DNA from: Sphingomonadales bacterium
GTDB lineage: Bacteria > Bacteroidota > Bacteroidia > UBA7662
DNA: 8,862 nt
NCBI GenBank assembly: GCA_016872225.1
Contig: VHAW01000069.1
Span: 1-8,862, forward strand
Direction: 5' to 3'
The first letter of the stretch is position 1; every line of letters begins with the position of its first letter. A model generated the notes under the pieces. It worked only from the letters and a program-made list of their open reading frames with translations. It was not told the DNA's origin and did no database searches. Of the stretch, positions 1-6,765 are shown piece by piece. A program made the position numbers and the translations under genes.

Positions 1-2378
1 ATCACCACCAACAAAGCATTCCCTTGCTCAAGTTCAGCGACTGCTGCCAATAATCTGGGCTTGAGTTCCAATAGTTCGTTTTGAATTCCGGCTTTCTGCG
101 TTACAATGACTTCATTGCGGTTCCCTGACTTCAAAGTGGCCTCTATCAACTGCTCGTGACGAGCATGGACTTGAGCCCATTCAGAAGATTTGTTCAGCAA
201 GAGGTTACGTGCTTCGGACAATTCATTTTCTCGGTTTTTCCCTTGAAGATCAGCTTCCTCTTTTTCAAGCGCTTTTAAACGAAGCTGCAATTGGTCAAGT
301 TGACCTTGTTCTTCCTCAATTTGCAACAGGAGGGCCTCAAGGTTTCGCCGCCTGCCCAATTTTTTGCCTTCGAACAAGCCGATGGAACCTCCACTCAACC
401 AGCGTCCATCTCCGTAACAGTGGCCCCCTACCGTGACAAACAAAGCTCCAGGATATTTGGATTGCCATGCGGCAATCTCATAGTCCTTTTCGGGGTTCGT
501 GAAAAGAAAAACATGACCAAGCAACGCATCCCTCAATACATGGTATTCGGGGGCACAATCCACCAAGTCCACAACCGCAACGGTACCTTCCGGGATCACA
601 GACCTGAATTGGGCAGAATCAAAATAACCTTGGTAGGCTTCAAGTACAAAGAAAGAAGCCTTGCCCATTCCAGCATCGGTAAGAAGTTGAATACCAGAGC
701 GTGCCTGCTTATAGGTGTTGACGACGTAATAGCTTAAATAAGATTCTAGTACCCTCTCAATCACGGGTTTATACTCAGCCTCTACATTGAAAATATCTCC
801 GAGCAACGGTGCTGCCTGAGCCCAATCCTGATGCTCTCTTAAGTACCGATGGGAATCTGGATATCCCTCCATATTCTGAATAAGGTCACCAAGAAGCTGG
901 GCCTCATTCGTTTTACGGTCCAATTTGCGAGAAATCTCAGCAACCTGCGGCCTTAACGAAAAAAGATCCTGACGGTATTGGGTTAATTGAGCATGATAAT
1001 CGCTTTGGTACGCCTCAAATTCATGGACACTCTTTTGAAGATTTTCTTTCTCTAAGGAAAGCTGTTGCAACAAATTTCCTAATTGTGATGACTCCTGCAA
1101 ACGATTTTCTTTTTCGTCTTCCAAACGGCTTTTCTCGGCGTCCAAGGCCTGGATTTGTGCTTCCAGAACATTTACGTTGCTCTCCAAAGCGTATCGCGCA
1201 GCTTGGAGTTGATCCAATTGTTTTCGTTGTTCGCCAAAAAGGTGTTCTTGTTCCTGCATGGCATGATCGTCATTCTCCAATCGGAAGGTAACCTCCGCAA
1301 CCAACGCCGAGGCCTCATCCAGATGCTGGCTCATCATAACCATTTCATTAGAAATGGATTCGATAATGCTGTCTTGTTCTGCAATTTGATTCAAATCAGT
1401 TATTTTCTGATCTTCAAGCCCTTGAATCCGGCTATGTAAGTTTCGGACACGCTCTTCCTGCAATTGCTGATTAGCATCCAATTCTCTGAGCTGAGTCGAC
1501 AATTCCTGTACCTTGGATCGAGATTGGACCAAGACTTGCTCAGCTTCGAGGACTTTACTCTTGCCATGATGCAAGGTTGCTTCCGCATCTTGCAAGGCCT
1601 GATCCAGCCTGGACTTCTCGGAACTTAATTCGACTTCTTGAAAATGACCTTCAGTGAGTTGATTGGACCAACCATGCAACTGATGCCAGGCTAATTCCTG
1701 GGCTGCGATCCGATAATCCTCCTTGAGTTGCTGAACCTGCTCGGCTTTGCGAGCTTGATTTTGCAATTGTTTCATAGATCGATCAATCTCGTAAAGGATA
1801 TCTTCCACTCTGGCCAGGTCTGCTTCCGCGCTTTCTAACCTTGCCATGGTCTCCTTTTTGCGGATTTTGTACTTGGAAACCCCGGTCGCTTCCTCGAACA
1901 ATTCTCGACGTGAATGGTCTTTATCATTCAGGATTTCGTCGATCATTTTGAGTTCGATAATCGCATACGAATCACTTCCAATCCCTGTATCGAGAAATAA
2001 ATTGGTTATGTCTTTCAATCGGCATGTCACTCCATTGAGCAGATATTCGCTTTCCCCTGATCGGTATAACCGACGGCCGATCGTGACTTCGCTGTACTCG
2101 GAGGGTAATATGCCCTTGTGGTTCTCGAACGTTAGACGAACCTCGGCAAGGGCAGCTTGCTTCCGCAGCTTATTTCCATTAAAAATGACCCCTTCCATTT
2201 TGTCAGAGCGCAGCAATCGGGATTTCTGTTCGCCCAGAACCCAACGCATGGCATCGACCACGTTGGATTTTCCAGTCCCGTTGGGGCCTACAATCCCGGT
2301 GACCCCCTCTTTGAATCGAATCAAAACTCTGTCCCCAAAACTCTTAAAACCCTTAACCTCAATTTCCGTAAGACGCAT
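1..2378 (-). CDS. smc: Chromosome segregation protein SMC, N-terminal 792 residues (3' end outside window)
   Basis: Structural-maintenance-of-chromosomes ATPase, the core of bacterial condensin, which acts as a dimer on the nucleoid, usually with ScpA and ScpB. I read the frame from the ATG at 2378 to the window edge and found no stop. The N-terminal head has the Walker A motif GPNGTGKS at residues 31-38, followed by VVDAMRWVLGEQ (about 40-51), as in SMC heads. About residues 170-495 are a long Glu/Gln/Leu-rich coiled coil. About 500-660 form the hinge, ending in the Gly-rich stretch GGHCYGDGRW and LSGGSIGLFEGKKLGRRR, which is typical of Bacteroidota SMC. The returning coiled coil then begins. 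Family length is near 1,180 residues, so the remaining coiled coil, the LSGG signature and Walker B lie off the left edge. The start is fixed by MRLTEIEVKGFKSF, which matches SMC N-termini. The gene is divergent from the small membrane protein gene. Confidence 0.96.
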   Translation of the reverse strand, partial: MRLTEIEVKGFKSFGDRVLIRFKEGVTGIVGPNGTGKSNVVDAMRWVLGEQKSRLLRSDKMEGVIFNGNKLRKQAALAEVRLTFENHKGILPSEYSEVTIGRRLYRSGESEYLLNGVTCRLKDITNLFLDTGIGSDSYAIIELKMIDEILNDKDHSRRELFEEATGVSKYKIRKKETMARLESAEADLARVEDILYEIDRSMKQLQNQARKAEQVQQLKEDYRIAAQELAWHQLHGWSNQLTEGHFQEVELSSEKSRLDQALQDAEATLHHGKSKVLEAEQVLVQSRSKVQELSTQLRELDANQQLQEERVRNLHSRIQGLEDQKITDLNQIAEQDSIIESISNEMVMMSQHLDEASALVAEVTFRLENDDHAMQEQEHLFGEQRKQLDQLQAARYALESNVNVLEAQIQALDAEKSRLEDEKENRLQESSQLGNLLQQLSLEKENLQKSVHEFEAYQSDYHAQLTQYRQDLFSLRPQVAEISRKLDRKTNEAQLLGDLIQNMEGYPDSHRYLREHQDWAQAAPLLGDIFNVEAEYKPVIERVLESYLSYYVVNTYKQARSGIQLLTDAGMGKASFFVLEAYQGYFDSAQFRSVIPEGTVAVVDLVDCAPEYHVLRDALLGHVFLFTNPEKDYEIAAWQSKYPGALFVTVGGHCYGDGRWLSGGSIGLFEGKKLGRRRNLEALLLQIEEEQGQLDQLQLRLKALEKEEADLQGKNRENELSEARNLLLNKSSEWAQVHARHEQLIEATLKSGNRNEVIVTQKAGIQNELLELKPRLLAAVAELEQGNALLVV

Positions 2379-2424
2379 ACAATCAGTGAAATATATTTAT
2401 TTTTAAAGCCCGTGGGGGTATCTA

Positions 2425-2432
2425 CAAACTTA
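2425..2432 (-). promoter_or_regulatory. Putative -7 promoter element for smc (TAAGTTTG)
   Basis: In the 87-bp gap between smc and the divergent small gene, the minus strand carries TAAGTTTG, an exact match to the Bacteroidota -7 consensus TAnnTTTG. It would place the transcript start near 2418 and give an A/T-rich leader of about 40 nt before the smc ATG. The -33 side is weak: TTCG lies 23 nt upstream instead of TTTG or TTG. No similarly good element was found for the plus-strand gene; the nearest is TACATTTA at 2446-2453. This rests on the motif alone. Confidence 0.4.
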
Positions 2433-2465
2433 ACCAGACCTTCCTTACATTTATACGAATTTTCC

Positions 2466-2933
2466 ATGGACTTTTCCACCATTGTGTATATCGTTGGCGC
2501 ATTGGCTTATGTGCTTTTGAGGAGGCAATTCAAGTCCCAACCAACTCCAAGTCCTGGCCCAGTTGATTTTCCACCCCCTAAGGCTCCATTGCCATTACCA
2601 AATGTCCCCGCAGCTACCCCGCCATTGACTGGCACTTTCAACTCCCGTCAATCGCATCCAGGACCAACCCGACCCGGTTCGGTGAGGCAAAGCCAATACA
2701 GTCCTTTGTTTAGAGAGGGCTCTGAACGTTTTTCCACCTCTGAATCGCTCAGCGTCGCCAATACCACTACCAAGTCTGAAGACCAAATCTTGATGGAAAC
2801 CGAGGATTTGCAGGCCAATCTGAGTCTCTCCAAACCCACTCATTTCCGAAAACCGGACCAATATGAATGGAGGCGTGCCATCATCCTTTCCACCCTGCTC
2901 GAGCCACGCTACGACCGAGGCCTAAACCAGTAA
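2466..2933 (+). CDS. Small membrane-anchored protein with proline-rich linker, function unknown
   Basis: A 155-residue protein of unknown function. Residues 3-18 (FSTIVYIVGALAYVLL) form one hydrophobic helix followed by RR, which suggests an N-terminal anchor with the rest in the cytoplasm. Residues 25-75 are rich in Pro, with several PxP stretches, and look disordered. Residues 76-130 are polar and Ser/Thr-rich. The C-terminus (131-149) is a compact element containing EWRRAIILSTLLEPRY. From memory, small anchored proteins of Bacteroidota often end in a similar short R(K/R)AxIxSxIL..(K/R)Y-like element, so the gene is probably real and the tail is its conserved part. The ATG at 2466 is chosen because it opens the hydrophobic helix; the open frame further upstream lies antisense inside smc. 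Its last 12 bp overlap the 3' end of bshB1 on the other strand. Confidence 0.72.
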   Translation: MDFSTIVYIVGALAYVLLRRQFKSQPTPSPGPVDFPPPKAPLPLPNVPAATPPLTGTFNSRQSHPGPTRPGSVRQSQYSPLFREGSERFSTSESLSVANTTTKSEDQILMETEDLQANLSLSKPTHFRKPDQYEWRRAIILSTLLEPRYDRGLNQ

Positions 2934-3677
2934 CCCCAAATCCGCTACGGAGCAAGGTCGATCCAAAAGGAATCCTTCCCCGAATTCTACCCCAATCCAA
3001 CGACCCATTTCTCTGGACCTTGCTCCCACGAATGGAAGAAAGTCCGGTCTAGCAATCGGGGTGATAGGCTCATGACTCCCATCCTTATAAAACTGGGAGC
3101 CAAAACACTGAAGAAGCTCTTCTTTGGCTCGTGCGTAAGAAGTAATATCGATGACCAAGTCTGGCCGATGATAATGATCTTGAATATAAAATCCTAGCAA
3201 CGGAACCTGCCAGGGCTCCTGCTCCAAACCGTTCACTCTGGTTTGAACTTTGGGCAAAGCGCTCATAAACACCGCTCTTCGCAGAATTCCTGATGCTCGA
3301 CCATGATCGGGATGTCGGTCCGAAACCACATTTCCCCAAATCACTTTGGGCCTGTAGGTCCTAATGACCTCCATCAAACGATGAAGCACTTCACGATTTC
3401 CTTCAAAGTATCCATCGCCAAGATCCAACTGCACCCTATCGGCTAACCCTAACTTCCGAGCAGCCTGCTCCGCCTCTTGCATTCTCAATTCCGCATTGCC
3501 TCGAGTACCCAATTCCCCACGGGTCCAATCCACCACCACCACACGAAGACCTTGCGCAACCGCTTTGAGCATAGAACCTCCCATCCCCAGCTCCGCATCA
3601 TCTGGATGCGCGGCCATCACCAACCAATCGCAACCGATGTTGGTTTTTTTTCCTCCCTGATTCGTCTTTTTTTTCAT
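2922..3677 (-). CDS. bshB1: Bacillithiol biosynthesis deacetylase BshB1
   Basis: Zinc-dependent LmbE/PIG-L family deacetylase of 251 residues that removes the acetyl group from GlcNAc-malate to give GlcN-malate, the second step of bacillithiol synthesis in the cytoplasm. The motif AHPDDAELG (residues 23-31) supplies the expected zinc ligands H24 and D27 and the catalytic D26. DRHPDHGR (120-127) supplies H125 as third ligand and H122. TRGELGTRG (52-60), YIQDHYHRPDLVIDIT and the C-terminal IGVEFGEGF are BshB1 hallmarks that separate it from other LmbE proteins. It lies 4 bp downstream of the DUF4294 gene and is probably co-transcribed. Oddity: family members usually begin only a few residues before the core strand, whereas this one has a Lys-rich extension of about 12 residues encoded by two runs of eight A. 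Only the first ATG gives an intact core. The 3' end overlaps the convergent small gene by 12 bp. Confidence 0.94.
   Translation of the reverse strand: MKKKTNQGGKKTNIGCDWLVMAAHPDDAELGMGGSMLKAVAQGLRVVVVDWTRGELGTRGNAELRMQEAEQAARKLGLADRVQLDLGDGYFEGNREVLHRLMEVIRTYRPKVIWGNVVSDRHPDHGRASGILRRAVFMSALPKVQTRVNGLEQEPWQVPLLGFYIQDHYHRPDLVIDITSYARAKEELLQCFGSQFYKDGSHEPITPIARPDFLPFVGARSREMGRWIGVEFGEGFLLDRPCSVADLGLLV
3644..3674 (-). repeat. Two A8 homopolymer tracts at the 5' end of bshB1
   Basis: On the coding strand, codons 2-4 and codons 9-12 of bshB1 each contain a run of eight A (plus-strand T runs at 3667-3674 and 3644-3651), separated by 15 bases. They encode the Lys-rich N-terminal extension. Such tracts are prone to replication or transcription slippage and also to sequencing error. 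A one-base change in either would put the whole deacetylase core out of frame with the annotated ATG. Confidence 0.6.
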
Positions 3678-3681
3678 AACA

Positions 3682-4362
3682 CTAATTTCGGAATTTGTAG
3701 GGAATCTCGTATTGATTCCCCTCCACCATCATCAATATCAACTCAATATCCCTATCCTCCTGCAATTCATAGGTGGATTTCAAGTTACTACCGAACATCC
3801 GAGCCAATCCTTGCCACATGAAGGCCTGAAAAGAACCCCTAAACTCTCGGACGATGGAGTAAGACGTTCGGGCTGTTTCACGATCCACCAGTTTAATCAA
3901 AATACGACCCTGGGTCACCGTAAGTTCGACTAATTGCTTTTTGTATTGCTTTTTGAGCGAAGATTCCAATTTGCGGCAATGAGCACGGTGTTTGGATTCT
4001 GGTATGGTTTTCAGTTCTTCTTCCAATTCGTTCAATTGACGACCTGCCGCCTTGGCCAAAGGATAGACCTTGACCACATTCCAATATAATCGATCAAAGC
4101 GTTTACGCTCAGCGGCAGAACGGAATATACGCCGATCCCTAACCTCCACATGCGGCAAAAAGGCTATTGGAATTGTGTCCCCGTTTTCATCAATATAGGC
4201 CGGCAACTCCATGGGAACGGGCGTACCAGGACTTTGTGCCTGTACAGTTCCCTCAAACCCTAACAAAAGCCCTACCAACACGCCAAAGCTCCTTCGCAAG
4301 ATCAATCCACGGCCATAAACTTCCTTGAAGAGGCTGGGCAAACATCTCAAATTCCCTGACAT
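3682..4362 (-). CDS. Secreted or periplasmic DUF4294 domain protein
   Basis: A 226-residue protein of the DUF4294 family, known mainly from Bacteroidota and without an assigned function. A hydrophobic segment (about residues 26-38, FGVLVGLLLGF) preceded by RR and followed by TVQA|Q fits a signal peptide cleaved after residue 42, so the mature protein is probably periplasmic. The DUF4294 core spans about 85-195: WNVVKVYPLAKAAGRQL, a charged helical stretch, then the strongest family motif TQGRILIKLVDRET (150-163), and SIVREFRGSFQAFMWQ. The ATG at 4362 gives an unusually long n-region of about 24 residues. In-frame TTG codons at 4305 or 4299 would give a normal signal peptide, so the start is uncertain. 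bshB1 follows after 4 bp. The start abuts the 5' region of the divergent purB. Confidence 0.88.
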   Translation of the reverse strand: MSGNLRCLPSLFKEVYGRGLILRRSFGVLVGLLLGFEGTVQAQSPGTPVPMELPAYIDENGDTIPIAFLPHVEVRDRRIFRSAAERKRFDRLYWNVVKVYPLAKAAGRQLNELEEELKTIPESKHRAHCRKLESSLKKQYKKQLVELTVTQGRILIKLVDRETARTSYSIVREFRGSFQAFMWQGLARMFGSNLKSTYELQEDRDIELILMMVEGNQYEIPYKFRN

Positions 4363-4367
4363 TGACC

Positions 4368-4398
4368 TTTGAACGCTATTTTTACAAAGTTATTCTTG
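4368..4398 (+). promoter_or_regulatory. Putative purB promoter (TTTG, 19-nt spacer, TATTCTTG)
   Basis: TTTG at 4368-4371 and TATTCTTG at 4391-4398 are 19 nt apart, which fits the Bacteroidota -33/-7 pattern (TTTG and TAnnTTTG) with one mismatch in the -7 box. The implied transcript start is near 4405, just ahead of the in-frame TTG codons at 4410 and 4416 that I favour as the purB start, so the leader would be very short. The call rests on motif spacing alone. Confidence 0.27.
4385..4392 (-). promoter_or_regulatory. Putative -7 element for the DUF4294-bshB1 operon (TAACTTTG)
   Basis: The minus strand carries TAACTTTG, an exact match to the Bacteroidota TAnnTTTG consensus, 22 bp upstream of the DUF4294 ATG. 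A transcript start near 4378 is implied: a leader of about 16 nt if the ATG at 4362 is used, or about 73 nt if the TTG at 4305 is used. No TTG-like -33 element lies at the usual spacing. It overlaps by two bases the candidate -7 element of the divergent purB. Confidence 0.38.
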
Positions 4399-4409
4399 AA
4401 TTCCTTCTC

Positions 4410-5795
4410 TTGGCCTTGCCTCCAACCCCTGCCTTGCTTGCCCTATCCCCTTTGGACGGGAGATACCACCCTACAAGCAAGGTCTTGAGTCCATATTTCT
4501 CAGAATGGGGCCTCTTTCGATACAGGGTGCGCATAGAATGGCTTTATTTCGAGGCCCTTTGCGACATCCAAGTTCCCGGAGGTCCACAGATTGAATCCGG
4601 TTTACGAGAACGGCTCTGTCACCGCTTTCATCACCTTGAGCTCCAAGATGTTCAAGCTATCAAAAAATTAGAGACCACCACTTTGCATGACATCAAAGCA
4701 ATGGAGTATTGGATGAAAGGAGTTTTGGAGCAGGAAGGAGCAGGTCACCTTAAAGAATGGATCCACTTTGCCTTGACTTCCCAGGACATCAACCACACGG
4801 CAATCCCTCTCTCCCTCAAAGAAGCGCTTACAGAAGTCATCCTTCCGACCTGGCAGGAAACCATTCAAGAATTGAGGGATTTAGCTGAAATCTGGATGGA
4901 AATTCCCATGCTTGCCCGTACCCACGGACAGACCGCCTCCCCTACTCGTCTTGGAAAAGAACTCATGGTTTGGGTGGAACGACTCCAAAGGCAGTACACG
5001 ATGTTGGAACGTTGTCCCATCGGTGCCAAATTCGGGGGTGCTACCGGCAACTTCAATGCGCATCATCTGGTTTGGCCCCAAACGGATTGGCATCATTTTG
5101 CCAACCAATTTGTAGAACATACTTTAGGCCTTACCCGGTATCGCTACACCACCCAAATCGAACATTACGATTATTTGGCAGCGCTATGCCACAACCTGAT
5201 GAGATTGCACACCATTCTGCTCGATGCCTGCAGGGATTTATGGCAGTATATTTCCATGGGATATTTTCGTCAACAAATCCTCACCGGGCAAATTGGCAGT
5301 TCGGCGATGCCCCATAAAGTGAATCCCATTGATTTCGAAAATGCAGAAGGCAACTTAGGCATGGCCAATGCCTTACTTACCCATCTGGCTGATAAATTAC
5401 CAGTTTCCAGATTACAACGTGATCTTAGTGACAGTACAGTATTAAGAAACCTTGGCGTTCCCCTGGGTCATGGTTTGCTCGCCTTGCATTCTTTTCGAAA
5501 AGGTCTCTCCAAGATTCAAGTTGACCAAAACAGGATTCAACAGGACCTTAATCAAAATTGGTCCGTGCTTGCGGAAGGTATCCAAACGGTGTTACGCCAT
5601 CGCGGTATAGAAGCTCCTTACGAAAAACTCAAAGAACTTACCCAAACCGGAACCTCATTGGATCCATCAGCCATCCAACAACTGGTGTTGGACCTGGATC
5701 TGGACCCTGAAACCTCGAGTCTGCTGCTTCACCTTCGACCAGATACTTATCTTGGCGCTTTACCCAGCGATGACGGCCAACCCTTCCCCTCTTGA
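4410..5795 (+). CDS. purB: Adenylosuccinate lyase
   Basis: Fumarase/aspartase superfamily enzyme that cleaves SAICAR to AICAR and adenylosuccinate to AMP, releasing fumarate; a cytosolic homotetramer. The N-terminus has the family motif LSPLDGRY. THGQTASPTRLGKE carries the general-acid His (residue 172 from this start), TSQDINHTA lies before it, and the mobile signature loop GSSAMPHKVNPIDFENAEGN carries the catalytic Ser (297/298), Lys303 and Asn305. LQRDLSDSTVLRN marks the E. coli-type subfamily. Length from here is 461 residues against about 456 in E. coli. Start: there is no in-frame ATG or GTG before the core. TTG occurs at 4362, 4410 and 4416. The 4410/4416 codons align best with known N-termini, while 4362 would add 16 hydrophobic residues that the family lacks. 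The last 26 bp overlap the next gene, suggesting translational coupling. Confidence 0.95.
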   Translation: MALPPTPALLALSPLDGRYHPTSKVLSPYFSEWGLFRYRVRIEWLYFEALCDIQVPGGPQIESGLRERLCHRFHHLELQDVQAIKKLETTTLHDIKAMEYWMKGVLEQEGAGHLKEWIHFALTSQDINHTAIPLSLKEALTEVILPTWQETIQELRDLAEIWMEIPMLARTHGQTASPTRLGKELMVWVERLQRQYTMLERCPIGAKFGGATGNFNAHHLVWPQTDWHHFANQFVEHTLGLTRYRYTTQIEHYDYLAALCHNLMRLHTILLDACRDLWQYISMGYFRQQILTGQIGSSAMPHKVNPIDFENAEGNLGMANALLTHLADKLPVSRLQRDLSDSTVLRNLGVPLGHGLLALHSFRKGLSKIQVDQNRIQQDLNQNWSVLAEGIQTVLRHRGIEAPYEKLKELTQTGTSLDPSAIQQLVLDLDLDPETSSLLLHLRPDTYLGALPSDDGQPFPS

Positions 5796-6765
5796 ACCCG
5801 AAGGTGGCATCCGCTTCAATCCCTTTGATGGACACCACCGATTTGATGGAACACGTTGCTTGATCTCTGGTCGGAGCATTGACCCAGCCTCCGAATTGCG
5901 CCCGGTATTCCCCGACCGATGGATCGAACAACTTGGCCTGGAACATCAAGTACTCACCCTACCCAATGGGACCAAAATTTCTTACAAAGAACTCCAAATC
6001 CCTGTGCACAACGATTGTTGGAATGGCGGAATGGACGAAGTGGCCCGCAAATGCGCCAATCTTATCCTGGTAGGCACCGACACCTTGGGATGGACTAATA
6101 CCGAGAAAATTTATCAATGGCTTTGTTGGCTTTTCATGGGGGTACTCTACGCCGAAATGAACGCCGTTGAAGGTCAAAAGGCAACTCATCCAGCCTGGAA
6201 AGACTCATCTTTCTTGGGTCGCTACCGGATGATTCATCTAAGTCTGCAAGGAGCTGTATACCCCATACAATATTTGGGTTACGACCCCGGATCCGTATTC
6301 ATTTTGCCAATGAATCCAACCCCGTTCCTTTTTGATTTCAAAACGAGTTCCAATACCCAAAGTGTATCCGTGCAAGTGGGCGGTTCTGCTATTCTCGCAT
6401 CGCTAGGAGATAATGGAGCACAGTTGGCTTTTTTTGAAGATGAATTCACCCCGCTACGCAAGATTCTACTTGATCCCGTTCAAGCGGATGAGATCTTTGC
6501 TCGCATGTGTTACCGAAGTCATTTGTTAAACCCTGTATTCGAATACGGTATTTCCTATGCGGATGATAAGGACCCAACGACATGGATACAAATGAGGATC
6601 CCTGAGCAACATGCCCGGGAAGAAGCTTTTCAAGCTTGGTCCGATGCAGAATATGTTCAGGTGCTTGATTTATATTTAGCACGGCATGGCTACAGCCCCT
6701 TGAGCAATTGGCAAGAAAGCGGGGAAATTATGACTTTCCTGGAATTGCCGGCGACGGAAAATTGA
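5770..6765 (+). CDS. Uncharacterised purB-linked protein, resembling a degenerate HNH/zinc-ribbon family
   Basis: A 331-residue protein with no signal peptide or convincing membrane helix, so probably cytosolic. I do not know its function. The N-terminal third has the order C-LISG (C30), VFPDRW (46-51), LTLPNGTKISYKELQIP (62-78), then H80 and C83. From memory this parallels uncharacterised HNH-like proteins with CxxCG, EHxxPKW, LLNGTxIPYRQLxIPCCxxCN, followed by a helix like IYQWLCWLFMGVLYAEM (114-130). Here the second Cys of CxxC is Ser, the EH pair is Leu-Arg-Pro, and the later CC is Val-His, so nuclease activity is unlikely although C30, H80 and C83 might still bind metal. The rest (about 140-331) matches nothing I recognise. 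The ATG at 5770 lies 26 bp inside purB and is preferred to the upstream TTG at 5752. The 3' end overlaps ribE by 38 bp. Confidence 0.82.
   Translation: MTANPSPLEPEGGIRFNPFDGHHRFDGTRCLISGRSIDPASELRPVFPDRWIEQLGLEHQVLTLPNGTKISYKELQIPVHNDCWNGGMDEVARKCANLILVGTDTLGWTNTEKIYQWLCWLFMGVLYAEMNAVEGQKATHPAWKDSSFLGRYRMIHLSLQGAVYPIQYLGYDPGSVFILPMNPTPFLFDFKTSSNTQSVSVQVGGSAILASLGDNGAQLAFFEDEFTPLRKILLDPVQADEIFARMCYRSHLLNPVFEYGISYADDKDPTTWIQMRIPEQHAREEAFQAWSDAEYVQVLDLYLARHGYSPLSNWQESGEIMTFLELPATEN

Noticed and set aside
1846..2406. 186-codon open frame on the plus strand
   Set aside because: It is antisense to the SMC head region, whose minus-strand frame is certain. The translation has no recognisable motif and runs into the smc leader.
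2157..2465. Upstream in-frame extension of the small membrane protein
   Set aside because: These codons are antisense to the start of smc, and the hydrophobic anchor begins exactly at the ATG at 2466. The extension adds no plausible domain.
2905..2965. Terminator hairpin at the small gene / bshB1 overlap
   Set aside because: Only 5-bp complementary pieces (CGACC and GGTCG) about 40 nt apart were found, too weak to call.
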